The notes below the pieces were generated by a model. That model was not told the DNA's origin. It saw nothing but the letters and a program-made list of their open reading frames with translations, and did not search any database. The position numbers and the translations under genes are program-made. Source: Terrilactibacillus tamarindi (GTDB lineage: Bacteria; Bacillota; Bacilli; Bacillales; Sporolactobacillaceae). Taken from it: a stretch of 53,838 bases of DNA. Location of the stretch: assembly GCF_009718825.1 (NCBI RefSeq), contig NZ_WNHB01000024.1, positions 1 through 53,838 of the forward strand, read 5' to 3'. Shown piece after piece: positions 1 to 8,365 of this stretch (the first letter of the stretch is position 1; each line of letters starts with the position of its first letter).

Positions 1-80
1 TGGTGCAATAAATCCGGAAGTGGTGCAATAAATCCGGAAGTGGTGCAATAAATCCGGAAGTGGCGCAATAAATCCGGAAT
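1..80. repeat. Four tandem copies of a 20-bp unit at the window edge
   Basis: The unit TGGTGCAATAAATCCGGAAG is present three times without a mismatch (1-60). A fourth copy at 61-80 differs at two positions. The array starts at base 1, so its true length is unknown. There are no spacers, which argues against a CRISPR array. It lies upstream of an intrinsic terminator, in the place where B. subtilis has the end of an rRNA operon before csfB. It may be a natural tandem repeat or an assembly-edge product. I see no open reading frame or promoter in it. Confidence 0.9.
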
Positions 81-163
81 AAAACTATTAACATCGTAGA
101 TCAACCCAACTAGTTGAGTTAGCAAATATATTTGCCAATGCTGGGCAAAGTTTGAGATATTTT

Positions 164-193
164 AACCTCTCCGGAAATGGGAGAGGTTTTTTT
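164..193 (+). terminator. Intrinsic terminator, probably of the upstream (rRNA) operon
   Basis: A 9-bp stem (AACCTCTCC pairing with GGAGAGGTT) with a short loop is followed by a run of seven T. No gene lies between it and the window start, so it must serve a transcript that enters from the left. By comparison with B. subtilis that would be an rRNA operon ahead of csfB; this is inference, because no 5S sequence is inside the window. Confidence 0.8.
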
Positions 194-281
194 AAAATAA
201 ATAACACTAGATAGTCAGGTGATATAATCCCGGTATGAAAGAGTTGGTACCACCCTTCTTGCCAGTAGTTTTTATTTAAAT

Positions 282-297
282 TGTTTCATGTGAAACA
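282..297. promoter_or_regulatory. parS-like ParB (Spo0J) site
   Basis: TGTTTCATGTGAAACA matches the Firmicute parS consensus TGTTNCACGTGAAACA at 15 of 16 positions; the single change (C to T) is in the central CACGTG. It lies in a gene-free, origin-proximal region, as parS sites do. The central position is usually well conserved, so binding could be weakened. A ParB-binding role is inferred from the match only. Confidence 0.5.
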
Positions 298-355
298 TCC
301 CACACAGGTAAGGCTAATTAAATATAAATATAAGTGGAACAGGCACATGAATAAA

Positions 356-385
356 GTTTAGGGATATAATGTTAAAACAAAACTT
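356..385 (+). promoter_or_regulatory. Possible sigma-F-type promoter of csfB
   Basis: GTTTA (-35-like, 356-360), 15 bases, then AACAAAACTT (376-385). This fits the general sigma-F pattern (GywTA, then a -10 with AnAnTw) except that the usual GG at the start of the -10 is AA. csfB is forespore-expressed in B. subtilis, which is why I looked here. A TATAAT at 365-370 without a good -35 is an alternative. Confidence 0.35.
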
Positions 386-458
386 CAATATTTTGAATCT
401 CATATTTTGAATAAAAAGCTTGAACAGTGGCAAGACTACTGTTGGAGGTGAATGAAAG

Positions 459-659
459 ATGGGACTAGCAGCTCATTCTTGTACGGGAGAAATATGTGTC
501 ATTTGTGGCGAAATAAAGTATAAAGGGATACATGTTTGTAATCAATTAATCTGTGATACTTGTCAAAAAGATATCGTTCATACAGATGTAACTGATGAAA
601 AGTATCGATATTTTATAAGTCAACTTTCCAAATTAAAAGTAAAAGAAACAAAACAGTGA
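459..659 (+). CDS. csfB: Anti-sigma factor CsfB/Gin
   Basis: A 66-residue protein with two CxxC pairs (C13/C16 and C32/C35) plus C8 and C27, giving the small zinc-binding fold of CsfB, also called Gin. In B. subtilis this protein blocks sigma-G in the early forespore and also acts on sigma-E, helping to time the sigma cascade. The size (64 residues in B. subtilis) and the position at the left end of the yaaO-tmk block agree. The start is supported by GGAGGTG eight bases upstream. A terminator hairpin follows at 723-763, so it is probably monocistronic. The identification rests on the cysteine pattern, size and gene order. Confidence 0.85.
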   Translation: MGLAAHSCTGEICVICGEIKYKGIHVCNQLICDTCQKDIVHTDVTDEKYRYFISQLSKLKVKETKQ

Positions 660-722
660 GTGAGAATATGAATGTGTTCGTTGCACCCAGAATCTTCATT
701 CAAGAATTATATATTAAATTAT

Positions 723-763
723 AAAGCAGTCTCTTCATTCCTTCCTGTAGATGACTGCTTTTT
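723..763 (+). terminator. Terminator after csfB
   Basis: AAGCAGTC pairs with GACTGCTT across a 21-base loop and runs into TTTTTT. It ends the csfB transcript. Confidence 0.75.
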
Positions 764-903
764 TATTAGTCTTTTTCTAAAAGATAATGGCTAGGTGTTT
801 TTGATTTTTTTCGAACATAATAAATTTGTTGTCCTTCCATGTCTCATGTTTCTGCAAAATACTAGCCAAAAACAACATAGTTTGTGAAAGTACCCACCTT
901 TTA

Positions 904-1458
904 TTATTTACTACTGTCTTTATTTAAAAAGAGAGGTAATTTGCCTAGGAAAATAATATCTTCTCTTTCAGCGGCATCACCTTCAGCCAAAATAGCAGCT
1001 TTGGCAACCACATTTCCACCAGCTTTTATAACTAATTCTTCTAAAGCAAGAAGAGAGTCACCTGTGCTAATGACATCATCGATAATAGCAATCTTTTTTC
1101 CTTTTATTTTTTCTGCGTCTTTTCCATCTAAGCAAAGCAGCTGCTTTTTTTGAGTTGTCATCGAAACAACTTCATTAACAAAGGGAGATGACATATAAGG
1201 TTTTACACCTTTTCGAGCAACAATAAACTCTTTCATGTTAAGCTGTTTCGAAACTTCATAGGCTAATGGGATCCCTTTTGCTTCAGCTGTAATCAAATAA
1301 TCTATTGAAGGGAGTTTTTTTGCAATTTGTGGAGAAACATGAGAAATTAATTCTGTATCTCCTAAGATCACAAAACTGGCAATACTCAGCTCGTCATTAA
1401 TAGGGATAATAGGTAAATCACGGACAAGTCCTGATAGAGATAAAGGATAACTGTTCAT
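904..1458 (-). CDS. Adenine-type phosphoribosyltransferase (purine salvage), riboswitch-controlled
   Basis: The protein has 184 residues from the chosen ATG. A type I PRTase PRPP-binding loop sits at about residues 123-135 (IAIIDDVISTGDS), and the APRT-like EAKGIPLAYE segment is at about 59-68, so it belongs to the Apt/PurR-like family. It should join a purine base to PRPP in the cytoplasm. The upstream element reads guanine, which suggests a role in purine salvage; the exact base is not known, and the sequence does not resemble B. subtilis Xpt. The start at 1458 is chosen because GGGAGG lies about nine bases upstream; a start at 1485 has no such site. The gene is on the minus strand, opposite to its neighbours, where B. 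subtilis has xpaC-yaaN. A divergent purine-related regulator is a weaker alternative. Confidence 0.75.
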   Translation of the reverse strand: MNSYPLSLSGLVRDLPIIPINDELSIASFVILGDTELISHVSPQIAKKLPSIDYLITAEAKGIPLAYEVSKQLNMKEFIVARKGVKPYMSSPFVNEVVSMTTQKKQLLCLDGKDAEKIKGKKIAIIDDVISTGDSLLALEELVIKAGGNVVAKAAILAEGDAAEREDIIFLGKLPLFLNKDSSK

Positions 1459-1502
1459 TTTTTGTGTCCTCCCGTTACAGTACAATGAGTTAATATGTAT
1501 AT

Positions 1503-1530
1503 AAAAAAAGCGCCTATATAAATAGACGAC
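1503..1530 (-). terminator. Terminator of the purine riboswitch expression platform
   Basis: On the minus strand CGTCTAT pairs with ATAGGCG over a TTAT loop, followed by seven T. It lies between the guanine-type aptamer and the PRTase start codon, where transcription would stop when ligand is bound. Confidence 0.8.
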
Positions 1531-1592
1531 GAGTCATAAGCACCAAAAATAAGGATATTCAAGTGTATACCCAGTAGGTGATAGGACGGCGT

Positions 1593-1657
1593 CATAGTAA
1601 AGCAATTTACGGTTGCTTTGTAGAGACTCCTAGACAGTATTTCTAAGATTATATGGG
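1593..1657 (-). ncRNA. Purine riboswitch aptamer, guanine class
   Basis: Read on the minus strand, the conserved core elements occur in order: CATATAATC, then P2 (CTTAGA pairing with TCTAGG, loop AATACTG), J2/3 AGTCTCTAC, P3 (AAGCA/TGCTT) with loop ACCGTAA, then ACTATG. The base that sets specificity (position 74 in xpt numbering, the C of ACTATG) is C, as in guanine riboswitches; adenine types have U. P1 is short, with about four clear pairs (CATA/TATG). A terminator hairpin follows at 1503-1530 and the PRTase gene starts at 1458, giving a standard guanine-OFF arrangement. Confidence 0.92.
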
Positions 1658-1806
1658 GAATATTTAGTTGAATCTACAACTAGCTTTAACTTATCATACC
1701 CAATGACAAGTTTCAATACGACTAAATTTGGTAAGTAAGCCGGCTGACAATAATCTATGTTAAAATAAGGTTAAGCTTAAAATTAAGTGAAGGATTGTAT
1801 GCTGCT

Positions 1807-3252
1807 ATGGATCAACGACAAACCCCATTATTTGACGCCTTACTTCATTATAAAAATCATCAACGCTATACTTTTCACGTTCCAGGTCATAAAAACGGTG
1901 ATTGTTTTTTACCTAAGGGGAAGACTGTTTTTAGCCCTATGCTGACGATTGATGCTACCGAAGTAGAAGGGTTAGACGATTTACATGAGCCAATGGGTGT
2001 CATTAAAGAGGCGCAAGATCTTTTAGCCAATTATTATAAGACGATAAAAAGTTATTTTCTTGTAAATGGTTCTACGGTAGGGAATCTTACGATGGTTTTA
2101 TCTACGTGTAAACCAGGTGACAAAGTATTTGTACAAAGAAATAGCCACAAGTCAATTTTTAATGCAATTGAATTAGCTCGTGTAAAACCAATATTTTTAT
2201 CACCAAAGATAGATTCATTCACGCAAATACCTATAGGATTAGACATAGATACCGTTAGGGAGGCTATTCATGCCCATCCTGATGTAAAAGCCATGATAGT
2301 GACCTATCCGAATTATTATGGAATGGCTTCAATGGAATATCAGTCTATTATTGACCTATTGCATAAGCAAGGAGCCCTTGTCTTAGTAGATGAAGCACAT
2401 GGCGCTCATTTTACGTTAGGACATACAATACCACCAAGTACATTATCCTACGGTGCTGATCTTGTCGTTCATTCAGCGCATAAGACATTACCGGCCATGA
2501 CGATGGGGTCGTATTTGCATATAAATTCAGATAAAATAGATATAAAAGCTGTGGAAAAATATCTTCATAGTTTGCAATCATCGAGTCCCTCCTATCCCAT
2601 CATGGCTTCGCTTGACTTAGCTAGATCCTTTATAGCGACGTTAAAAACTAAAAAAATAGTATCAATCTTAGATTCAATACAATCTTTTATCAAAGAATTA
2701 GATTCTATAGATCAGATAAAAGTCATACATGAAGATGATATAGGGGCAAGTTTAGATCCATTTAAATTAATCATACAATTGCCCCAATCCATATCCGGCT
2801 ATGCTTGGCAGAACCAATTGATTCAGCGAGGAATTTATCCAGAGCTAGCGGACCCTCACCATGTCTTGTTTGTATTAGGGTTAGATGATCGTATCGATTA
2901 TCATAATGCCTTAGGATGCATAAGAGATAGCTTGAAAGATATGCCCAAATGGGAAAAGTTAAGTTATAACATAAATCAACTGACCCCAAGATCAAGTCTT
3001 TGTTTGTCTTATGATAAGTTTAGTGATTATCAAACACGTGAAATTGATCTGGATCTTTCCCTATCGTATATTGCAGCGGAACATGTTATTCCTTATCCAC
3101 CCGGAGTTCCAGTTGTCTTACAAGGTGAAAAAATAACAATGAGCCACATTCAATCAATAAAGGAATGGGACCAAGCTGGGGCTCGTTTTCAAAATAAAGC
3201 CATGAACGAAAAAAAACTAACAGTTTATGAAATGCCTAGAGAGGAAGAGTAA
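1807..3252 (+). CDS. yaaO: Orn/Lys/Arg decarboxylase family protein (YaaO-like)
   Basis: A 481-residue fold type I PLP enzyme. The N-terminal YTFHVPGHKNG segment, the DEAHGAH motif (Asp about 195, contacting the PLP ring nitrogen) and SAHKTLPAM (Lys about 226, the Schiff-base lysine) are typical of the short Orn/Lys/Arg decarboxylases such as YaaO and SpeA. It would decarboxylate a basic amino acid to a polyamine precursor; the substrate cannot be read from sequence. I chose ATG 1807 because GAAGGA lies 12 bases upstream; an in-frame TTG at 1795 would touch that ribosome site. It ends two bases before tmk, and the pair is probably cotranscribed. Confidence 0.88.
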   Translation: MDQRQTPLFDALLHYKNHQRYTFHVPGHKNGDCFLPKGKTVFSPMLTIDATEVEGLDDLHEPMGVIKEAQDLLANYYKTIKSYFLVNGSTVGNLTMVLSTCKPGDKVFVQRNSHKSIFNAIELARVKPIFLSPKIDSFTQIPIGLDIDTVREAIHAHPDVKAMIVTYPNYYGMASMEYQSIIDLLHKQGALVLVDEAHGAHFTLGHTIPPSTLSYGADLVVHSAHKTLPAMTMGSYLHINSDKIDIKAVEKYLHSLQSSSPSYPIMASLDLARSFIATLKTKKIVSILDSIQSFIKELDSIDQIKVIHEDDIGASLDPFKLIIQLPQSISGYAWQNQLIQRGIYPELADPHHVLFVLGLDDRIDYHNALGCIRDSLKDMPKWEKLSYNINQLTPRSSLCLSYDKFSDYQTREIDLDLSLSYIAAEHVIPYPPGVPVVLQGEKITMSHIQSIKEWDQAGARFQNKAMNEKKLTVYEMPREEE

Positions 3253-3254
3253 GA

Positions 3255-3902
3255 GTGAAGGGCTTGTTTATTACATTTGAAGGTCCAGATGGTTCTGGAA
3301 AATCAACACAAATTAAAAAAATGGCTAATTTGCTTGAAACGAAAAGACTTCCCTATATTTTAACAAGGGAACCTGGAGGTACACGAATTAGTGATAAAAT
3401 ACGAGAAATCATTTTGGATCCGGAACATAATGAACTCACTGAGGAAACAGAAATCTTACTCTACGCTTCTTCAAGGGCACAACATGTTCAAGAAAAAATT
3501 ATTCCTGCTCTAAACAATGGGAAAATTGTTCTGTGTGATCGATTTATGGATGCTTCGATAGCTTATCAAGGCTATGGTTTAGGGAAGGATCTTCAAACAA
3601 TAAAATCCATAAATCAATTTGCTTCACAAGGTCTTGAACCCGATCGAACGTATTTTATCGATGTGACGCCTGAAACAGGACGGAAGCGGATGGTGAAACG
3701 TGCAGGTGGATCACACGACTTAGATCGGATCGAACTTCGTGAAAAATCCTATCACCAACGAGTTAGAGAAGGATTTATGACCATTTATCACGAAAATAGT
3801 AATAGGATCTGTTATATTGATGGTGAAAAAGATCTTAATCAGGTCTTTGATACCATTGTAAATGATTTTTTTGCTTACTATAGCCATCAAGATAAAATAT
3901 AG
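3255..3902 (+). CDS. tmk: Thymidylate kinase
   Basis: Phosphorylates dTMP to dTDP for DNA synthesis. The P-loop GPDGSGKST is at residues 10-18, the DRF substrate motif follows near residue 95, and the length of 215 residues is normal for the family. The GTG start sits two bases after yaaO, and its ribosome site (GAGGAAG) lies inside the yaaO end, which suggests translational coupling. The downstream neighbours darA, yaaR and holB are in the same order as in B. subtilis. Confidence 0.96.
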   Translation: MKGLFITFEGPDGSGKSTQIKKMANLLETKRLPYILTREPGGTRISDKIREIILDPEHNELTEETEILLYASSRAQHVQEKIIPALNNGKIVLCDRFMDASIAYQGYGLGKDLQTIKSINQFASQGLEPDRTYFIDVTPETGRKRMVKRAGGSHDLDRIELREKSYHQRVREGFMTIYHENSNRICYIDGEKDLNQVFDTIVNDFFAYYSHQDKI

Positions 3903-3916
3903 TAAGATGAATATAA

Positions 3917-4318
<402 letters not shown>

Positions 4319-4426
4319 ATTGAACTGTGACGTTTCTGATTGTCATTTAAGGTGACTTTATAATATATAAAAAATTACGTTGAGCCGTAATATTATCGTT
4401 CATTATGAGACATAGGGGAATTTAGG

Positions 4427-4864
4427 ATGTCAATGAAAATTAATCAAGATCGCCAAGTCCAAGAGACGTTTATAAAAAAGGCTATAAATATAGCCCAACC
4501 TAAAACAACGTTTCAAAGTCAAATGGATGGTCAACGCGAAAAAATGCAAATGGATGCCTTACAAGAGTTATTGACTAAAGTTGATGAACAAGCCAAACGC
4601 TTAGTTCATTCACGTACCGTTAAGGATGTACAAATTTATAAAAAAGCGATTCAGACTTTTGTGCAAGAAGCCATTCAATTTGGTCTTGGTACCAAAGCAT
4701 CTTATTCATGGTCTCAATCTAATAGCTCCCAACTCATTGTTAAGAAGATAGATGAGAAATTGGTCTCTTTAACAGACCATGTGTTAAAAAAAGAAACGGA
4801 TTCTCTTAATCTTCTAGATCAACTAGGAGAAATTAGGGGGTTACTCGTGAACTTATATGTATGA
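4427..4864 (+). CDS. yaaR: YaaR family protein (DUF327)
   Basis: A 145-residue, mostly helical, Lys- and Gln-rich cytoplasmic protein of the YaaR/DUF327 family, whose biochemical role is not established. The identification rests on size, the fixed position between darA and holB and the C-terminal segment (LLDQLGEIRGLLVNLYV). AGGGG lies eight bases before the ATG. It is followed closely by holB. No signal peptide or membrane segment is visible. Confidence 0.88.
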   Translation: MSMKINQDRQVQETFIKKAINIAQPKTTFQSQMDGQREKMQMDALQELLTKVDEQAKRLVHSRTVKDVQIYKKAIQTFVQEAIQFGLGTKASYSWSQSNSSQLIVKKIDEKLVSLTDHVLKKETDSLNLLDQLGEIRGLLVNLYV

Positions 4865-4877
4865 AAGAGTGGCAAAT

Positions 4878-5873
4878 ATGAGCTGGAAGGCATTTATAGA
4901 AAAGCAAAAAACGGCTGCGACAATTTTCACGCATGCCCTAAGGAAAAATGAATTATCTCATGCTTATATTTTAGAGGGTCCAAAGGGAACTGGAAAAAGA
5001 GAGATGGCTCAGCTATTGGCCCAAACCCTGTTTTGTGAAAATCGAAAAGGGACTGAACCATGTCATGAATGTCGTAATTGTCGACGCGTTTTATCAGGGA
5101 ATCATCCTGATATCGTATGGGTAAAAAAAGAAGAGGACGCAACATTAATTAAAAAAGAGCAAATTACTTATTTGATAAAAGAATTTGCTTATCGTAGTGT
5201 TGAATCCCAAATGAAACTATTTATCATAGAAGATGCTGATTTGATGAGCAGTCAAGCAGCCAATAGCTTACTTAAATTTATAGAAGAGCCGCATCAGAAT
5301 ACGGTTGCTCTATTGCTTACTGAGCATATTCATCAACTATTAGACACCATTATTTCAAGGTGCCAAGTTCTTACATTTTCAGCTCTTTCTCGAAAGAATT
5401 TGGAAGAAAAGCTCATTGAACAGGGCATATCTAAACCCCTTGCGACATTAAGTAGTTCATTAACGAATCGTTACGATGAAGCGATTTCTTATTGTAAGGA
5501 TGAATGGTTTGCTAACGCTCGTTTACTAGTGATACAATTAGTACAAAAGCTTCTAAATTCCACACAAGCAGGGCTTTCAACCATGTATGAACACGTTGCT
5601 CCGCATTTTAAAGATCAAAAGCAATGGGACATTGCCTTAGATTTATTACTGTTTTGGTATAGAGATATGATGTCGATCCATTTAGATCGATTAGGTGAAG
5701 TTGTCTATTGTGACAAACTCGATGAATTGAAAAGCCAAACCCTGCAAAAGTCCTTACAACATATTGCCGACGATATGGCTTATATCTTAAAAGCAAAACG
5801 CCAGTTGTTGTTGCATGTTAATGGACTCAGTGTAATGGAAGAGCTTATTGTAAAGTTACAAGGGGAGGCCTAA
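4878..5873 (+). CDS. holB: DNA polymerase III delta-prime subunit
   Basis: A clamp-loader subunit that helps load the sliding clamp at the replication fork. AAA+ features are present: GPKGTGKRE near residue 35, a four-cysteine zinc module (CENRKGTEPCHECRNC), EDADLMSSQAANSLLKFIEEP and the SRC motif. With ATG 4878 the protein has 331 residues, close to the B. subtilis 329, and begins MSWKAF like the family. An in-frame ATG at 4857, overlapping yaaR, is the alternative; neither has a strong ribosome site. The stop codon overlaps the first ATG of the ricT frame. Confidence 0.93.
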   Translation: MSWKAFIEKQKTAATIFTHALRKNELSHAYILEGPKGTGKREMAQLLAQTLFCENRKGTEPCHECRNCRRVLSGNHPDIVWVKKEEDATLIKKEQITYLIKEFAYRSVESQMKLFIIEDADLMSSQAANSLLKFIEEPHQNTVALLLTEHIHQLLDTIISRCQVLTFSALSRKNLEEKLIEQGISKPLATLSSSLTNRYDEAISYCKDEWFANARLLVIQLVQKLLNSTQAGLSTMYEHVAPHFKDQKQWDIALDLLLFWYRDMMSIHLDRLGEVVYCDKLDELKSQTLQKSLQHIADDMAYILKAKRQLLLHVNGLSVMEELIVKLQGEA

Positions 5874-5875
5874 TG

Positions 5876-6706
5876 ATGAACTACGATATCGTAGGTGTCC
5901 GTTTCAAAAAGGCGGGTAAAATTTATTACTTTGACCCAGATCAACTTGACATTTCACAGGATGATTGTGTTATTGTAGAAACGACAAGAGGCATTGAATT
6001 TGGAACGGTTGTGATTGGACGAAAGACCGTGGGAGAAGAGGATGTCGTTCTTCCTTTGAAAAAAGTCATTAGACTCGCTACTGATGAGGATAAAGAACAT
6101 GTTAAACAAAATAAGCACGATGCTGAAGCAGCTCTTGATATATGTTTAAAAAAAGTATACGATCATCAATTGGATATGAAATTAATTGATGTAGAATATA
6201 CCTTTGATCGCAATAAAATTATTTTTTATTTTACTTCAGATGGGCGTGTAGATTTTAGAGAGCTCGTCAAAGATTTAGCAGCAGTATTTAAAACAAGAAT
6301 TGAACTTAGACAAATAGGTGTGAGAGACGAGGCTAAGATGCTTGGCGGCATAGGACCTTGTGGGCGTATGTTATGTTGCTCAACTTTTTTAGGTGATTTT
6401 GAACCAGTATCAATCAAAATGGCAAAGGATCAGAACCTTTCTTTAAATCCTGCCAAAATTTCTGGTGTTTGTGGAAGATTAATGTGTTGTTTAAAGTATG
6501 AAAATGACCAATATGAATCTGCTAAACAAGAACTTCCGGACATTGGCGAATCGATTAGTGTACTTCACGGTAAAGGACGCGTCGTTGGATTGAATATACT
6601 GGAAAAACTCGTGCAAATTGAGTTGAAGGATCCCAATAGAGTGATTGAGTATACATTAGACGAGCTCATCGAGGAAGGAGCCATCTCTTCACAAGCCACT
6701 AGATAA
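5876..6706 (+). CDS. ricT: RicT (YaaT), PSP1-domain subunit of the Ric complex
   Basis: A subunit of the RicA-RicF-RicT complex that assists RNase Y-dependent mRNA maturation and promotes competence, biofilm formation and sporulation in B. subtilis. The 276-residue PSP1-domain protein carries two cysteine clusters, GPCGRMLCC and [10 protein letters not shown], that bind Fe-S clusters in this complex. I chose the second ATG (5876) because GGAGG lies seven bases upstream; the first at 5873 overlaps the holB stop. It is followed eight to fourteen bases later by yabA. Confidence 0.94.
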   Translation: MNYDIVGVRFKKAGKIYYFDPDQLDISQDDCVIVETTRGIEFGTVVIGRKTVGEEDVVLPLKKVIRLATDEDKEHVKQNKHDAEAALDICLKKVYDHQLDMKLIDVEYTFDRNKIIFYFTSDGRVDFRELVKDLAAVFKTRIELRQIGVRDEAKMLGGIGPCGRMLCCSTFLGDFEPVSIKMAKDQNLSLNPAKISGVCGRLMCCLKYENDQYESAKQELPDIGESISVLHGKGRVVGLNILEKLVQIELKDPNRVIEYTLDELIEEGAISSQATR

Positions 6707-6719
6707 GAGGTGGATGGGC

Positions 6720-7079
6720 TTGGGGAAAAAAGACATTTTTTCACAAGTAAGTCGATTGGAAGAACAAATTGGACAATTGTATAGTGAACTCGGCGATTTG
6801 AAAATGCAATTGGCTAGTTTGCTTGAGGATAATCAGCACCTTGCCATTGAGAATCGTAACCTTAGACAGCATATTGAGAATGTGCAAAATGAGAAGAAAT
6901 CACAGAAGCAAGAAGGAACCGGTCCGAAACCTGCTACGGTCCGTCCCGAAGTTGGGGAAGGATATGACAATTTAGCAAGGTTATATCAAGAGGGGTTCCA
7001 TATTTGCAACCTGCATTATGGAAGTATTCGTAAAGAAGGAGATTGTCTTTTTTGTTTGTCGTTCTTAAACAAGAAGTAA
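6720..7079 (+). CDS. yabA: Replication initiation control protein YabA
   Basis: A negative regulator of replication initiation that bridges DnaA and DnaN. It has an N-terminal leucine-rich coiled coil (residues about 1-60) for tetramer formation, a linker, and a C-terminal zinc domain with HICNLHYG and CLFCLSF. The last 35 residues are nearly the same as in B. subtilis. TTG 6720 gives 119 residues (B. subtilis 119), six bases after AGAGGTGG. ATG 6714, three bases after that site, is the alternative. A terminator follows at 7117-7141. Confidence 0.93.
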   Translation: MGKKDIFSQVSRLEEQIGQLYSELGDLKMQLASLLEDNQHLAIENRNLRQHIENVQNEKKSQKQEGTGPKPATVRPEVGEGYDNLARLYQEGFHICNLHYGSIRKEGDCLFCLSFLNKK

Positions 7080-7116
7080 CGCTTGGAGTCCGATTGACTT
7101 TAGAAGTTAAAATTTA

Positions 7117-7141
7117 AACTCGCCATTATGGCGGGTTTTTA
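7117..7141 (+). terminator. Terminator after yabA
   Basis: Nine pairs (AAACTCGCC with GGCGGGTTT, one G-T) over an ATTAT loop run into a T stretch. It closes the yaaO/tmk-to-yabA transcript. Confidence 0.85.
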
Positions 7142-7156
7142 TTTCACTTTAAGTGC

Positions 7157-7223
7157 GTTCTAAAAAGGTGACAAATCAGAAGTAAGAAGATAGGCACTGT
7201 CTGCGCCATATAGACCCCGCAAT
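7157..7223 (+). repeat. Family 1 dispersed repeat, 5' fragment (copy A)
   Basis: Begins GTTCTAAAAAGGTGACAAAT and continues like the 5' end of the full element at 17466. It ends with CCCCGCAATC, then AAGTT, a segment shared with copy B (14616-14625) but absent from the full copies. No 3' inverted end is present. It is the AAAAAGGTGA subtype also seen in reverse at 40895-40945. Confidence 0.7.
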
Positions 7224-7359
7224 CGGCAAGTTTTCACTATAATGGTTATGCTAAATATATGTCGTCTTTTGTGTAAAAGCTCATGCTTTTAACCCAAAAA
7301 CTTTTTGTCAAAACGATTGATTAGCATAGCCTATTTATTTGTTTAAAGGAATGAGAAAA

Positions 7360-8100
7360 TTGGTAGAAATTAAGCCGAATGAACGTGTCGATGAGTTGTT
7401 TAATACGCCGCTCAAGGTCATTCAATCAAAAGATTATTTTGCTTTTTCATTAGACGCCGTTTTGCTAGCTAACTTTGTCTATGTTCCTATCCAACGCGGG
7501 AAACTAATAGATCTTTGTACCGGCAATGGGGCGATACCCTTTATTCTGTCAACACGTACGAAAGGTGAAATTACAGGGATAGAAATCCAGCAGGAAATTT
7601 ATGATTTAGCAGAGAGAAGTAATAGGCTAAATGGTTTAGATACCCAAATTAATTTTATCCATGACGATATTAAAAACGCCACGCATCGATTTGGGCGACA
7701 CCAGTATGACGTTGTGACATGCAACCCGCCCTACTTTAAAAAAGAACAGGCAAGAGATCAAAATATCAATGAACATGTTGCTATAGCAAGACATGAAATC
7801 CATATTACATTAGAAGACGTCATCACTATTTCTAGCTCTCTCGTTAAACAAAATGGTAAGGTGGCGTTGGTTCACCGTCCCGAGCGTTTGGTCGAGATGA
7901 TAACCTTCATGAAGAAGGTTGATTTAGAGCCAAAAAGATGTCAATTTGTCCATCCAAAACAAGGAAAACCAGCCAATATGGTGTTAATTGAAGCTGCGTA
8001 CAAGGGCAAACCTGGCTTGAAAGTTCTACCCCCCATCCATGTTTATGACGACAAGGGACATTATACGAAAGAGGTATGGCCATCTAATGAAAGAGTATAG
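7360..8100 (+). CDS. trmN6: tRNA1(Val) adenine-37 N6-methyltransferase (TrmN6-like, YabB)
   Basis: A SAM-dependent methyltransferase of the YfiC/TrmN6 family that modifies A37 of tRNA-Val. The SAM-binding motif DLCTGNGAIPF and the catalytic NPPY motif (CNPPYF) are clear, and the length of 246 residues equals that of B. subtilis YabB. The TTG at 7360 is nine bases after AAAGGA and gives an N-terminus matching the family; TTG 7339 and ATG 7351 are in frame but badly placed. It overlaps yazA by 14 bases. Confidence 0.9.
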   Translation: MVEIKPNERVDELFNTPLKVIQSKDYFAFSLDAVLLANFVYVPIQRGKLIDLCTGNGAIPFILSTRTKGEITGIEIQQEIYDLAERSNRLNGLDTQINFIHDDIKNATHRFGRHQYDVVTCNPPYFKKEQARDQNINEHVAIARHEIHITLEDVITISSSLVKQNGKVALVHRPERLVEMITFMKKVDLEPKRCQFVHPKQGKPANMVLIEAAYKGKPGLKVLPPIHVYDDKGHYTKEVWPSNERV

Positions 8101-8365
8101 CGTGTATATCTTAAAGTGTTCGGATGGAACACTATACACTGGATACACAACAAATATCGAAAAACGTATTCAAGTTCATGAAAGTGGCAAAGGTGCTAAG
8201 TATACGCGAAGCCGATTACCTGTCCAGTTGGTTTATAAGGAAACCTTAAAGACAAAATCAGAAGCTATGAAACGAGAATATGCCATTAAACAATTACGAA
8301 GGAAACAAAAATTGGATCTGATACGGGAAAGGGACGTTAATCATGTGGACGCAAGAAAGTTATAA
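8087..8365 (+). CDS. yazA: GIY-YIG nuclease-superfamily protein YazA
   Basis: A 92-residue single-domain UPF0213 protein. The GIY-YIG signature appears as YILKCSDGTLYTGYT, followed by the conserved Arg (KRIQVH) and KGAKYTR. The cellular role of this stand-alone family is not known. The ATG at 8087 lies inside the end of trmN6, and the 3' end overlaps rsmI by 23 bases, so the three genes are probably one transcript with coupled translation. A longer in-frame reading from 8039 lacks family similarity. Confidence 0.9.
   Translation: MKEYSVYILKCSDGTLYTGYTTNIEKRIQVHESGKGAKYTRSRLPVQLVYKETLKTKSEAMKREYAIKQLRRKQKLDLIRERDVNHVDARKL

Noticed and set aside
1-80. Possible CRISPR array
   Set aside because: The 20-base units directly touch each other with no spacers, and no cas genes are in the window.
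884-1153. Plus-strand frame opposite the phosphoribosyltransferase
   Set aside because: It mirrors the PRPP-binding region of the real minus-strand gene, which has a ribosome site and a riboswitch.
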